NCBI RefSeq assembly: GCF_018139145.2
Contig: NC_059471.1
Span: forward strand, 101,682,914-101,746,913
Source of the DNA: Gymnogyps californianus
Lineage: Eukaryota; Chordata; Aves; Accipitriformes; Cathartidae
Length of the DNA stretch: 64,000 nt
Direction: 5' to 3'
Part shown: piece after piece, positions 38,640 through 50,676 of the stretch
Position numbering within the stretch: the stretch's first letter is position 1
How the letters are laid out: each line of letters starts with the position of its first letter
Translations under genes and position numbers: made by a program
The notes under the pieces: model-generated
Seen by the model: only the letters and a program-made list of their open reading frames with translations
Told to the model about the DNA's origin: nothing
Database searches by the model: none

Positions 38640-39030
38640 CTGAGGGCAGATGAAGTAACGATTGTCCAGTGTTCAAGAAAAATTTAATTCAAGTGGCAGC
38701 GGGTGCAAAGCAGGGCTGTTAGTATGACAAGAGGAATAAAGACCTTACTTTAAAGAAGAGGTTAGCAGGGCCGGGTTTATTCAGCGTGCCAAAACAGAGG
38801 CTGAGAGGGACGATAATTGCAGTCAATAAACACAGCAGAAAGGTTCAGCATCGGGGAGGGAGGAGAACCATTTGCGCCGAAGGACAGTGTTGGCTCAAGA
38901 ACAAGTGGTTAATCTGTAAACTGACTGTCAATGAATTTAGGCTGGAAATTAGAAGATGGTTCCTGGGTATCAGAGCAGCCCTGGCAGCCTTCCAGGGGTT
39001 TATCAGAGACAGAAAGACGTAATTTAAGAC
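38640..39030 (+). mobile_element. Ancient CR1/L3-type LINE 3' fragment
   Basis: The stretch follows the layout of the CR1/L3 3' end. 'TTTAGGCTGGAAATTAGAAG' then ATGGTTCCTGGGTATCAGAG (about 38936-38973) parallels the family phrase 'ttaggctggaaattagaagaaggttcctaaccatcagag'. It is followed by a piece resembling 'ggaacagccttccaagg'. Upstream, 'GTTCAAGAAAAATTTAATTC' and 'GTGCAAAGCAGGGCTGTTAG' fit the preceding part of such elements. No open frame is preserved. Divergence suggests insertion well before the origin of birds. Ends are approximate. Confidence 0.6.
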
Positions 39031-42000
39031 GGATCTTGCTATGTTATGTAAGTGCAGAACACAAGATGTGACTGGGCTGCAGGGCCCAGGAGATGCTCTC
39101 CGGGCCCATATTTTCTTCCATTCGATCAATTTTCTGCATCTGTGGCTTCAGCGAGGCAAAACAAGGGACATTTCATTCTCCGGGACAGGGAGGAGGATGC
39201 TCAGGGATCTTCTCCACTCTTTGCTCCATCGGATCTCAGTGACAAGATAAAACCTCTGCCTGCAAACTCCTAGTGCACTCCTTACTCCCACATGGACCAC
39301 CAGGTCTTCAGCAGTTCTCTGTATAAATCCCACCTCGGATGCGGGCTCAGCCATCTCTCCGGCACCCGTGCTGGAGACCTCATGCTTTGCCTGTTAAGGG
39401 GAAGACTTTTCCCATTTGAGGGTGGCAGGAATCCGTCCTGCTGCCCCCTCAATGCACCTCGAGGATTCATCCCCTTCAGCCACAGATTTGTGCCTCCTCC
39501 ATCTGTTCCCACTCAGGGCAGAGCGAGGTGAGGAAGCCAGTTCCTCAACACCTGCCCGCGTTGCAGGCAGCACGCCCAGCTCCGGGGCATAAGCCTTGCT
39601 CAAGAGCCTCCCCTGCCTCCTCACATTCAGCTTTAGAAAAAAAAAAGGGCTTGAAATTGTTTAGCTTTTTCATCAACTTAAGGCACTAATGGAAAGAGTT
39701 ATGTAATGGTGTTTAATCCAGAAGATTTCCAAGTGTCGATATATTTAAAAGATACCAATCTTCATATTCCAGTTGCCTGGCACTTCCTGAGATTAAAAAA
39801 GCAGTAGATAAGGCAACAAATATGTTCTCAGTCCCCAAGCAACATCTCCACTTACACAAACTTCTCGTCTTTTTTTTTCCTTTTTGTCCTCCACATAGAG
39901 CGTCCTAAAGGATGACTTTAACTAAAGAAAAGGAAATCTTGGTTTTAAAGCAGAAGTCGAGAAGTTGAGAGATCTGTATTTTGTTCTAAGTTTTGTCAAA
40001 GTCATTCTGCGTATCTTTTGGCAAGCTATTCACAGCTTGATTTTTTACAGAGTATTTAGGAAAACCTAACACACCGGAAAGGTGTCTTAGCAAGATTTTT
40101 GATAGTGCCCAAGCACCTAAGCCACAGAGAAATCAGTGACAGCTATGGAGATACCTTTGGAAATCCCTCTAGCTGTCTAGCTGAATCTTTAGGCAGCTAT
40201 GAAATTTGGCAGCTCGTGCCCAGACACAGTTTTATTTTTCATTAATCAGTCCATGTCTTTTACCACATGAACAACGCTGAGCTGATGGATACTGCTAAGA
40301 GAAACAGAGCTTGCAGGTAGGGACAAGTATCCCCGGTTCAGTTTTTAACTTGCACAGCGATCCTCTCTGGTTTGTTTTGTTTTGTCATCTTCCACTCAGT
40401 ATGCCAAAGTCCCTTCTCCGTTATGTCATTGCAAAAGTGGAGCTGCTCTCTGACCCAATGCAGGAATCTCGTGCCTGCATTGATGCTACCAGTGCTCTCA
40501 GCGGTCACTGTGATCGCCAATGAGTGAATTACTTGGGCTCACTTCTTGCTCCTTTAGCTCTCTTGTGGTACAGCAGTGCTGGAGTTACCCCTCCGAGGTG
40601 GAGCCTCTGCCTGCTCTTCTCTCCCCTTCATTTCTGGCACAACTGAGAAGGCTCAGCATCTTTCAGGATGGCGGCTTAAATGCACTGTGTATCTCAGGGG
40701 ACATTTCTGTCTGCTGTTGAGATTAGCTTGTCACTAGGCTCTCTTACTTTTCCATGGAAACACCTTATTCTGGTTTACCGCTTCTCTTGCCCGGCACTAA
40801 ATCTCACCTATGGCATCGGCATGCTAGAGGTGTCTAAAGCAAATAGCCCTGCCTGCCCCAGAGGCAGGTGCTTCCACTGTCCTGAACTTTGGATGGCAAC
40901 GTGTGGCCATGTGTTTGATAGCATTTCAGCATTTGAGGCAGCTACTCCCTGGTTTTTGGGTTATTCCTCACTGGCCCTTGAAGCATATTCTTGGCCTTTG
41001 AATGGCCCAATTGTGAGGAAGATTAAAAGCACTGATTGCAAAACTCCGGTAAATAAAATCCCTCTCAGTTCTTTACTGACAAACCCAGTTTCTTTCCATA
41101 GCATTCTCCTCTTTAATCCCCTCTTGGCAGAACATGACATGTTTTGATACCAGAGCTCAAATTACCTTCCATGGTAAATAAAACAAACAAAAAATAAATA
41201 AGAGCTCCTTACCCTAAAAACAAACACCCACTGAAACCAGATATTATTCAGCTGATGCTGCCCATGTGCCAGAAGATACCACTTTGATTTTGTAATTGAA
41301 TGTATTCTTTTCCCTCAAATACTGAATTGAGCCTCTCCAAACTTGAAATGCTGAGAGGTTAGAGCAGAGTGACCAGAGACACCTGTACTATTTGCCATGT
41401 AGAAAACAAAGAAGGAGGAAACGAGGAGACTAGCACACGAGTTAGTATTCAAATGTTTGTTTCTGAGGTGAAAACCCCACCTCAGTATACAGAGCCCGCA
41501 TGGTCTGGGTTGGTGCAGACAGCTAGATTTGGATGGAGCTCCGCAGGAGGCTGCAGCAGCTACCTGTGCTCATAGCAGCCAAGGGGCTTTGCATTCAGGA
41601 GGACGGGCACAGTCCCTGCTTTCTTCACCAGTGGGCTTTATCCACGAGGCAGGGGGCTCCTTTCAAAGCATCAAGTGCAGACATGCCCTCGTCGCTTCCG
41701 CTGCCATGCCTTTAACAAGATGTTGCGTCAAGCAGATCTTCTCTAATGATCCCACACGGTTAGAGGGTTCACACGGCTCCTTTTACATGACTGAGTACAC
41801 AGTACACCCTTAGCAAACTTATTTATAAGTTTTCCCTGTGTATTCAGTATATTATGACCCCTATAAATGGAGATTGTTCACATGCAAAGAACAATGGGCT
41901 TGGATGTGCTCGGTAAAACAATCAATTATGTGGGGAAGTGCACATTACATAGTCAAATAGACGATCGTCTCCGTCTGACCATTTTCATTCTATTTATACA

Positions 42001-43708
42001 ACTCTTCTCTTAAAAGCATTGAAAAACAAAAGCATATGAAATAGATCCATTAAAAAATTGTGGTTTTGCTGTCAGGGTCGGCTTGATTTCTAACAATAAA
42101 TGCCCAGATCTCTTTCAGAGATTTACTTGGTTTATCTGTGTTGGGCAAGATACTCAGTTCAAGATCAGCGACTCTGAGAGCTTCCAGGATTTGGTGCTCA
42201 ATTCCAGACACTTTGAGGAAGCCTGGATATCTGCAAAAAGAGATGTTTTGAATGTCTTTGATTAGGTACCCAAAAATGGAACTGGATCACTGGGCACGCT
42301 TTAGAATATAAACCATTGTAGTCTGCATCCTCTGCATTTTTAAATAATTACAATTATCAGAGCTTTTAGATATGACTTGGCCAGTTTAGGTTCCCTTAGC
42401 TTCTGGCAGATCAAATTCAGGTCATCACTACCAACAAAAAACAATGAAACCAAAAATCCTTTGCATAGCAAAAAGTTATATGTTCCTGCTTTATTCATTG
42501 ATAAGTTTCCAGTATCCAGAGAAGTTGCTGTAAACTGCTACGTCCTTTGGTCTGTAGGAAAGACAACGTTTTGTCAGAAGCAATTCTTCATTTTATTAGT
42601 GTAGTGGTGATTTACAGCTAGCTGAGCAAGTGTAGCGTTTATGATTATTTCAGTTCTCATTGCATAAGGTTACTGAAGTATAATTAATTTTAAAAATCCC
42701 AAGTCCAAATGATGATCCTCATTCTGCAGTAGAGCATGTGAATAACTGCTCAAAAGAATAGTCTGTTTGATATCCTTGAGACCTATATATACATGAGCAA
42801 TTTTGCATGCAAAACCATTTGCAAATTAGAACTCAGTATTAATTAGTTCATGGGGGAAGGTACCCACCAGAAAACAGTGCTGCTTTGCCATAAATTATAA
42901 AAGTGAACACTTGTGTTAACTTGAAAAGGAACCACACAAAAGGGAAGGAGACATTTCAAGTGAGTGTAAACCAAGATTTGCCAATGGATCGCTAGTGTAT
43001 TGTCATTTTTACCCCTCCTCTGCAAATACTTTTTTGAAAAGTTCTCTTTCAGCTTCCTTCAGCTTTTAAGCACATACCTGGGTGTTTGTGCCAGGCTCTT
43101 GTGGTGATGGCCTCCACCCTTGCAAGACCTCTCCCATTGCCCAGCCAGCAGATAAGCCCCACAGGTGGATGCGGCAAGGGACCAGCCTGCGACCTGCAGG
43201 AGCCAGCCCTGGCCCAGGAAAGCCTTCTGCTGGTCCCCCTTTGGCTTGGCATGGGACTACGAGTGCTGCCCATCTGTGTTATGGAATGCAAGAGCCCCGT
43301 GTGCTCCCTGAGGATGGAGGAGCTGGAGAAGGGCGAAGGGCTTGCAGCTGGGATCAAGGGCAGCTAAAACTGAGCTCCAGGACATAGGGAGAAACCAGGC
43401 AGAGCAGGGTTCGCCAGATGCCTCAGGCACGGCGGAGGGCCTGGCCATCACCAGCGCATCTGTGGGTCACCCACGGGTGACCGAGCCTGAGGTGGTGGGG
43501 TGCCACATGGGATGTCTCCATGCACATGCCGGAGCCTCGGGGAGGAGCGGGAGGCCACCAGCACTGCCCTCTCTTGCCCTCACTGGGGTGACTAAGGCGG
43601 CCAGACATAGAGCAGGGACTAGGTTGAAGCAGGTGAGAGAAGTAAAGGCAGAGAGGAGAGAGTGTGAAAACAGGTTTTCCTGGAAAAGCGAAGGAAATGT
43701 ATCCATGG

Positions 43709-43738
43709 AAAAAAAAGAAAGAAAGAAAGAAAGAAAAA
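43709..43738. repeat. A run and (GAAA)n microsatellite
   Basis: Eight A followed by four GAAA units and a final GAAAAA. A purine-only tract on the + strand. Confidence 0.9.
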
Positions 43739-46700
43739 CAGCTGTGCTAATTCTTATGCTTGTTTGATCATGTTCAGAGCCTCCTAAACTCCCATGGAAG
43801 GGAACGGTTTTGTTTCATGAGGGTGGTGCATACTGAGTGCGTGTCCATGTGATTTTTGTATTTGTACATTAAACATTTCCCCAAGATGTAATTCCTTCCC
43901 TCCTGCACTTGGAATAAAGTGACTTTACAAGAAGGACTGCCTCCAAACAGCAAGCAAAGGAGGGCTGTTGGGGCAAGATAGGGCAAATGTAAATGTGTCT
44001 GAGCTAGCTGCTCCACCCAGCCTCTCATCTTTATACGAAAAAAAAAAAGTTTCCAATAACTGAAACAGGCAAGGTCTGATCTGCACAGACCGTCTGCAGG
44101 CATCTGCCCAAGAAGCTGACGGTTGGCTGGTACATCCTCATCTGATTTATGTTGTGTGTGTGTTAAGCCTTAAATTGTTGAGTCTCTGGCTGGCTGCAGT
44201 GGTATTACTGGATGGTTGGTGTATGTTTTCAGCTCACAGAGCTGGCTCTGATACTGGGGTTGTTGGCGCTGAATCAATTCCAATCTCACACCTGTCTGAG
44301 ACAATGAAGGCCTTGTTGCACACATCTCCACCAAAGGCTGTCATGCAACTTATTTTTCACATTTGAAGAAGAAGGAAAAAAAAATAAAGGGAGGACTGAG
44401 GAAATGCTGTCTCCTCACAAGACACGTTCCCCATGCTTGGATGCAGCATGCCCCTCTTTTCTTTATGGGAAAATATTATTTACCAAACAAAGCCAGTGGA
44501 GTGCTTGTGGAAAGTATAGCTTAATCCTGGCAGTTAAATGTGACTAAGGCTTGGTCTCCAGGGACTTATTCTGTAGGACCATGCCTGTGGATTAAGCAAG
44601 GGAGATAGGCACCTAGGTTGTCGCACTCTTACTGGAAACTTTACCTCCAGCTGTGTTAGCACTATTAATACCTTCTTATCAGTGTGCCTAGCACCTGTGC
44701 CATTTACCTAGCATTTTGGGGCTATTTCTTGAGATCTCAGAGGTTGTGAAAGGTGCTGGGCTCAGATGCCAGTGTGGCTGAGATCCTTTACTTCCTGGCA
44801 CTGAAGCAGCTCAGCCTGGGTGGAGGACCAACCCGGCTCCAAACACCATTCAATCCCAAGTTGAAGGCAGGAGTCTGATCTTTGTCTTGGTCATCCATCT
44901 TCGCCCTTGTGGTCTCCCTTCATCCACTCTTCCTCCTCCAGTTCTGTTGCACATATGTCTTAGATGTGCATCCTCTGGAAACTGTAGTGTTTCAGAGCTT
45001 TTTCCTGCCCTTTCTGTTGCACCCTTCTTCCCACTGAGAGTGGGTGGCAGAGGGAGCCAGGGGCTGCAGACATGTCCCATGCAGGTTTTTTTCCATTTAC
45101 GATGTTAATGGCAATTTTTCACCAACTCAGACAGGAGGCATGTGGCTGATCATTTCCTTGGAGCGGGAGTTTGCTCCCTACTGCTGAAACAGCCTGAAAA
45201 TGCAGAGTGGCTGCTCCAGACCCTCCCCACATACCTGTTTGCCATGTATCAGCAAAGGCTAACTGAGCCTCCTGAGTCGGCAGAACTACTGCGGTGCTGT
45301 TAGTGACCAGGTCCACCTGTCCAGGTGAAAGATTGGTTGTGCAGTTCAGCGGCTTTCCCATGTCCTTTTTCTACGCTTTCTAGCCCAATCTCCTCCATTT
45401 TTGTCAGCACCATCACTGGTTGCATCGCCGGGGCTGTGCAGATGGGAGTGGGTAGATGGAGGGCTGGGTGGGAAGAGCGGCGTGAAATGCAACACAGCGT
45501 TGTGTTCTCGTTCCTCCTCATCTTGACTCTTACTGCAGTCTCCGTTCTTTGCCCCAAAACATCTTTCGAGGAGGAAAGTAGGAAGGAAGAAAGGAGACCG
45601 TGAGGCTCTGCAACCCTGCTTGTACCCAGTGAGTTTTGAAAGGTGCAGAATTAGACCAAAAGACAGCTCTGCAGCCAATGTAAGTTGGCCTTGCTCTACT
45701 AAGTAGGCCAGCTGACAATCTGCCCTTGTGCCTTGTCGGGGTGGTCTTCAGCATAAAAATAAATGATTAACTATGTAATGAGTGAATATAAAGGCAGATG
45801 GTAAAGTATACTTCTGTTGGTACTTGCATGCCTTTGTTTAAGAATACAGAGAAAGGCCCTGCGGTGATGAAATGCAGACGGGAGTATGATGTTATCTTGC
45901 ACCTATAAACCTTGCTCTGAGTCCACTGGTGGCCACTATCCAGAACTGCTGAGTTCAGACACACTGGCTTGTACTAAGTAGAAATGGTGCTTTCAGTCGT
46001 CAGTAAACAGCATTTTTGCCGCAGGGTCCAAATCCTTCAAACATTTGCCTAGGTAATTGTCTGTTTTTACCTTCTAGTGTCTCATCATCAGCTTATCTGT
46101 AAGTTCAGACTGGCTAAGTGAGCATGTGAGTATGGGGGAAGAGCTGCTGGAGGACGGGGGAATAAACCATTTCATATTTAATTCACTGGCAGGAGAGACT
46201 AATGTGAGTGCAGCTAAGCAATCATTTTAGGATCACGTTGGGGAAAAAATGAGTAATACAGCATATTAATTTAAACAGATTAAAGAGCTGCACAAATAAA
46301 TGAAGGGGTTTTTTGTTTGTTTCTCTGGCAGTCCCAAAATATCAACAACTGCAAAACAACAGCAAATATATAATTTCTGGTTGAATTTAAATGAATTGTT
46401 TCAAAATGTTGCCGATTTTTAAAATTGTGAAAATGTAGACATAAAAAAATATTTCAATTAGGGCAATTTCTGAAGTTCTTTTTTCCCCCGACCAAGCCAA
46501 CAATCTATAACCTACAATAACCTTGTTTCTTGCCATCGCATTGGGTTTTTACATTAAATGTAAATGCCTTGTTTGGTCTTACTCTTATTCTTACTCAAAT
46601 AATTATTTAATATTTGCTTACATATCATGATTATGTTTAGCTTTGAGATAGTTTCTTAAATGGGAAAAAGTTCCTCTTGCTTATAATGATAACTTGTGAT

Positions 46701-47229
46701 CTTACTCTCCATGCCACAGTTGTCTAAAACTGCTCAGTTCAGCACATTCAGTGGAGTTTATCTGTGTTTAGCTAAGCTTCTAAAAAGGTTTTGATGTGTC
46801 AGTGTTTCATAGGTTCATAACTGCTAACAGAAAACAATAATTTTACATGATATTTCTGAGGAGACAGGCCAGTCACAGGGTGTAATTTGAAAAGAGATTA
46901 TAGCAAGCTAGACTTTTCAAGCCATTCAGAAGTGTTTAGTATATTAATTTTTAATATGTTTAATACAGAAAGTGAAACAAAACTGCTATTTGTATAAAAC
47001 ATCACACATTTCCTATTCCAAAAAGAAATCTTCCTCAGTCTGGCAACACAACAGCTGTTTGTTGGTTAATACTGGGAATTACCTTATTTCTTCCACACTG
47101 GCACATTTTGCAACATTTGACATGTGTTGACACTTCTTTTCTATACTGGATTACAATTTTCCTTCAACGCTGTTATTCCTTACTCCACCCATTCTGGTAG
47201 CACCTACCTGCACACAAACCAGAAATTAT

Positions 47230-47520
47230 GATTGGGACGTAGGTACACAAAATCTGGGGCCGCAGCGCACGTTTCCGAGCAGCCTGGTTGTCCTGGGTCC
47301 CCTGCAGGAAGAGCTCCGGGAGAAGGGGCAGGGAGGTGTACAGGAGCTGGGGCATCAGCAGGCTCCCCCCGGGTTTCCTCCGGGCACCGCTGCCCTGATG
47401 GGTGCCACAGGCATATCCTCCCTGTTCGGGGCAGACCTGTCCCCGACCGCCCTGATGGAGAGTGTGTGCCCAGGGCGTTGCTGGCTGAGCCCTGCATGTT
47501 CAAAGCCCTGCGCTTGCTTA
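47230..47520. other. GC-rich patch in intron, nature unknown
   Basis: About 13 CpGs by eye in roughly 290 bases, with open frames on both strands that match nothing I recognise. Motif content does not point to a promoter as clearly as the 37-kb island. It could be a decayed repeat or a weak regulatory island. Confidence 0.25.
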
Positions 47521-48796
47521 TTCAGGGGTCTCATTTTTAGCACCTTGCTTTGGAAGGACTACCGAGGGGCTTCAGCCCTGCAACAGCTTCTGTGTGTGTT
47601 GATTGGCTGAGCCTCTGCTTGGCATCTTCAGTAGCACTAAAGAGAGAAGCACTTTTAACTTCAAAGCTCATGCTACATGTATCTTTTGCCCTTCAGATTT
47701 AGATCTAGCTTGCCCTGAAATCAATCAGTATAACATTTAAATATGGCCAGCAGAGCGAACACGCAAGCGGAGCTGGACCTAGTGCATGTCTTGAGCACTC
47801 CTGCTCCCACAGCTGTGGCAAAGGGTTGAACAAGGAGATGAGTCTTTACCTTCCTTTTAATCCTTCTTCCTCTGGCTGTACTCCTCCAGCCTCTCTGATT
47901 CAGGGGGGAGTCAGGGGAGATGTCCTGCTGCCACCCGCCGGGGCCATAGGTGGGGTGGAATCGGTGATGGCCGCAGCGCAGCAGGATGCTGCATTCCTCG
48001 GCTACACAGCAAGTGCCAAGGGATTTCGTAAAGGAAGCAAAGCGTTTCTTAAACGGTATTTTAAATGTATTTCTGGACTGAATGCCCCTGACAACCCAGT
48101 GAGTTGGGGCTTTCAGCACATACTTCTGGGCTTGACTCATTTTCCATTTCGGTTTTGCAGATCTCCTCAAAACCAGCTTGACAGTTTAGAGGAGCAGATC
48201 ATTTAAGAGAGTTTTCAACAAGTCTGTTTTAGTTTAGTACTCTAATGAGCAACAGTTTCTCAGTTACCTCCTTTTCAAAAAAATCCATGCATCGTTCTAA
48301 GTCAAACTGACTTTACAAATACATGTTCACGTGAAGAAGACCTTACTTCACCTTGTAAATCAAAGCTGCACTCTGGAGAGAGGTTTCATACCACTGGGCT
48401 CAGTATCATTTTTCTCAAGGTCACCTCAGTTGTTAAAGTATGAAGGTTGCATTTGATATGTCACTTACTTTCTCTAAGTCAATAAAATGAACCAGTGTGT
48501 CTTTAGATCATCAGAGATCTGCTTATTACCAAAAGTTGTTTTAATCCTGATTTGTGTTGGAATTTAAAAGAATCCAAGCAGATTTCATTTGCCATCCTGA
48601 ATAGGGGTTTGGAGGGTGATAATCCGCTGTGTGTGCAGAGTGCCCCTGGATGAATTCTACTTTATTAGTTTATAGGCTTTCTTCTGAGCACTTGGGATGA
48701 GATCATGAAAGTGTAAATGGCTGTTATCTTCAAAGGCCTCTTTTATACTGACAAAACTCCACCTTACCGACTCATATTAATAATCTATTGCAATCC

Positions 48797-48992
48797 TAAT
48801 TAGTTCACATCAAGGTCAGTGTTTCGTGGTGGATAAAATGAATGTAAGCTCCAGAGAGCGAGTTTTTTCTTCCACTACTTTCATGTTGAAAAAGAGGAGG
48901 GAGCACTGAAAGTGTAAAAGAAGAGATTGATGAGGACTTTTTGTTTATCTGTAGGCTAAAGACCTTTAATATGGAGTAATTAGTTCACATCA
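48797..48992 (+). repeat. Exact 16-base direct repeat 180 bases apart
   Basis: TAATTAGTTCACATCA occurs at 48797-48812 and again at 48977-48992. The core TAATTA is a homeodomain-type site. The intervening and surrounding sequence is not otherwise repeated, so this is not an ordinary tandem duplication. Duplicated binding sites in an enhancer would look like this, but so would chance in AT-rich DNA. Confidence 0.45.
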
Positions 48993-49489
48993 TCAGGAGC
49001 AACCTGTAACATACCTGAGGCCACGGTGTAGTCATCCCTTTATCACCGTGTCTCCCAGTGGACTGCAGAGACTTCCTCATTCAACTCTGCTCTTTTTTTT
49101 ATGGTGTTGGTTTTCCAGTGGGAATCATCCATCCAAGGAACTTTCAGCCTCATATTTAATTGTCTTGAAATGTAGACACAAAGCTAGGAAATGCTTCACT
49201 GTGACATGAACTCATGACTGCCTTCTTGAACATTCTAAGGCAGAGTCCCACTCAGGCAATGGCTCTGGGGCTGGGCACCAGGGTGTCTGCAATCCCCTCC
49301 CAGGACCAGCAGGGTCAGGTCCAGCCCCCAGGCATGGAGGGTATTGCCCTAGAGAGGAAGATGCAGGTAATCCTATGTCTGCAAACAGTGACTCAGTGTG
49401 ACTTCCAGGTCCTGGCCCAGGAGGTATCTCTCCACTTCCTTTGGTCTTGCTCCACCCCATGAAAGAGAAACTTTGGAGGTGTAACCAGG

Positions 49490-49700
49490 CTGGGATTCAT
49501 TTCACCTAACTTTAGACATCCATGTTTTGTGTGTCTGACACAGCCATCTGGTATCTTTGCGATCAGGGAGAGAAACAGCTGTTCATTGGGTGTGATTCAC
49601 CTGCCTGGCTTGGCCTAGATGTCTGCCTTAGGATGAAATGACTTGCACCCCACAAGGGTCTGTTTTACCCTGTTGGCAATAAAGTCTAGAGTCTAGACAA
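49490..49700 (+). mobile_element. Ancient amniote repeat relic, family shared with 23998
   Basis: GATTCATTTCACCTAA at 49494-49509, followed by 'CTTTAGACATCCATG', repeats the phrase seen at 23998. The following 200 bases read like the same kind of old sauropsid interspersed repeat, with no open frame. The family is not identified and its limits are approximate. Confidence 0.4.
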
Positions 49701-50054
49701 GTAGCTCAGAGGTAGACACCTGCATTGTAGATCTCTCAGGTGGGTTGAATCCTCCCCCAAGAGCCAGGACACCAGGAGACAGCATTACACTTGGTACACA
49801 ATTAGCACCCTAGTTCTTCGTCTGTGTTTCCAGGGCATGATGTATCTGCCCAAGGCAGGCTGAAAGCAGCTGCTCTCACCAGCAGCAAGATACTGAGATG
49901 GGCTAATTGACCTGCTTCTCAGTGAGCATTGTACCCCACCTGAGCCCTACACTTCAGGTAGACTGCTTTCAAGATGTGAGCTAACTAGGACAAAGCGGAT
50001 ACATCTCCCCCAAGCTGTTTTTACAGGTGAACTTTCCCTGCCGGGGTGACATCA

Positions 50055-50230
50055 GGTAATTCGCTTGTGCTCTGACTCAGCCAAGCACTGAGCTCTGTGC
50101 CCTGAGTGCTCTGCTGAACTAGAGCCTTGCTTTCTGCATGCATCAGTTCTCCGTCTGCTAAAATGAGGATTGCAATAATACCCTTCCTCAGGGGGCAGTG
50201 TGAGGATCAAGGAATTAATTATCTGGGAGG
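50055..50230 (+). mobile_element. Ancient MIR-like (CORE-SINE) fragment
   Basis: 'CAGTTCTCCGTCTGCTAAAA' followed by TGAGGATTGCAATAATACCC, TTCCTCAGGG and 'GTGTGAGGATCAAGGAATTA' mirrors the MIR 3' half ('cagtttcctcatctgtaaaatggggataataatacc...tgtgaggattaaatga'). Divergence is high. The 5' limit is uncertain. Confidence 0.6.
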
Positions 50231-50626
50231 CAATCACATGCTAGTGTGGTTCAGGGAAAGGCGAAGAGCAGAGCAGTAGCTGGGACCTAGAGCAGCAGAA
50301 GTGAGAAGCTGGGGAGGAGACAAGTGGGACAGGAACAGAGGTGCTCTGTTATCTGGCAGAGTTTGTCATATGGAGTGTGGCAGCAGGTCAGGGGAAGCTG
50401 CCACAGTCCCCATGCAATGCCCCTCCAGACTTGGAGAGATGTGATTTCTAGGTGTGGACTTACCGAGATGGACAAGGGAGCGGTAACAGCCCCAATAGAT
50501 CCCACCCGTAGTCCCTGTGCAGGTCACCATAGATCATACGCCCTCCCAGCAGCAGCACACAACCTGCTCTCTCCCTCGCGCCTCTGAAGCTAGAGGAAAC
50601 CGCAGTGCCATGCAGCAAGTAGACAA

Positions 50627-50676
50627 GTGTATGTGCGTGTACACGTGTGTATGCGCATGTACACACGTGTACGTGC
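50627..50676. repeat. 50-base perfect alternating purine/pyrimidine tract (Z-DNA type)
   Basis: Every one of the 50 bases alternates purine and pyrimidine, using GT, AC, GC and AT steps rather than a simple dinucleotide repeat. It contains two CACGTG E-boxes (50642-50647 and 50664-50669) around a near-palindromic centre (ATGCGCAT, 50651-50658). Such tracts are strong candidates for Z-DNA, and the near palindrome could also extrude. Confidence 0.8.

Noticed and set aside
43342..43767. 141-codon plus-strand open frame ending in a lysine/glutamate-rich tail
   Set aside because: The tail is translated (GAAA)n microsatellite and the rest lies in GC-rich DNA with frames open on both strands.
49725..49790. 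tRNA gene suggested by a B-box-like 'GGTGGGTTGAATCC' segment
   Set aside because: No cloverleaf can be formed around it. It is more likely part of the old repeat block.
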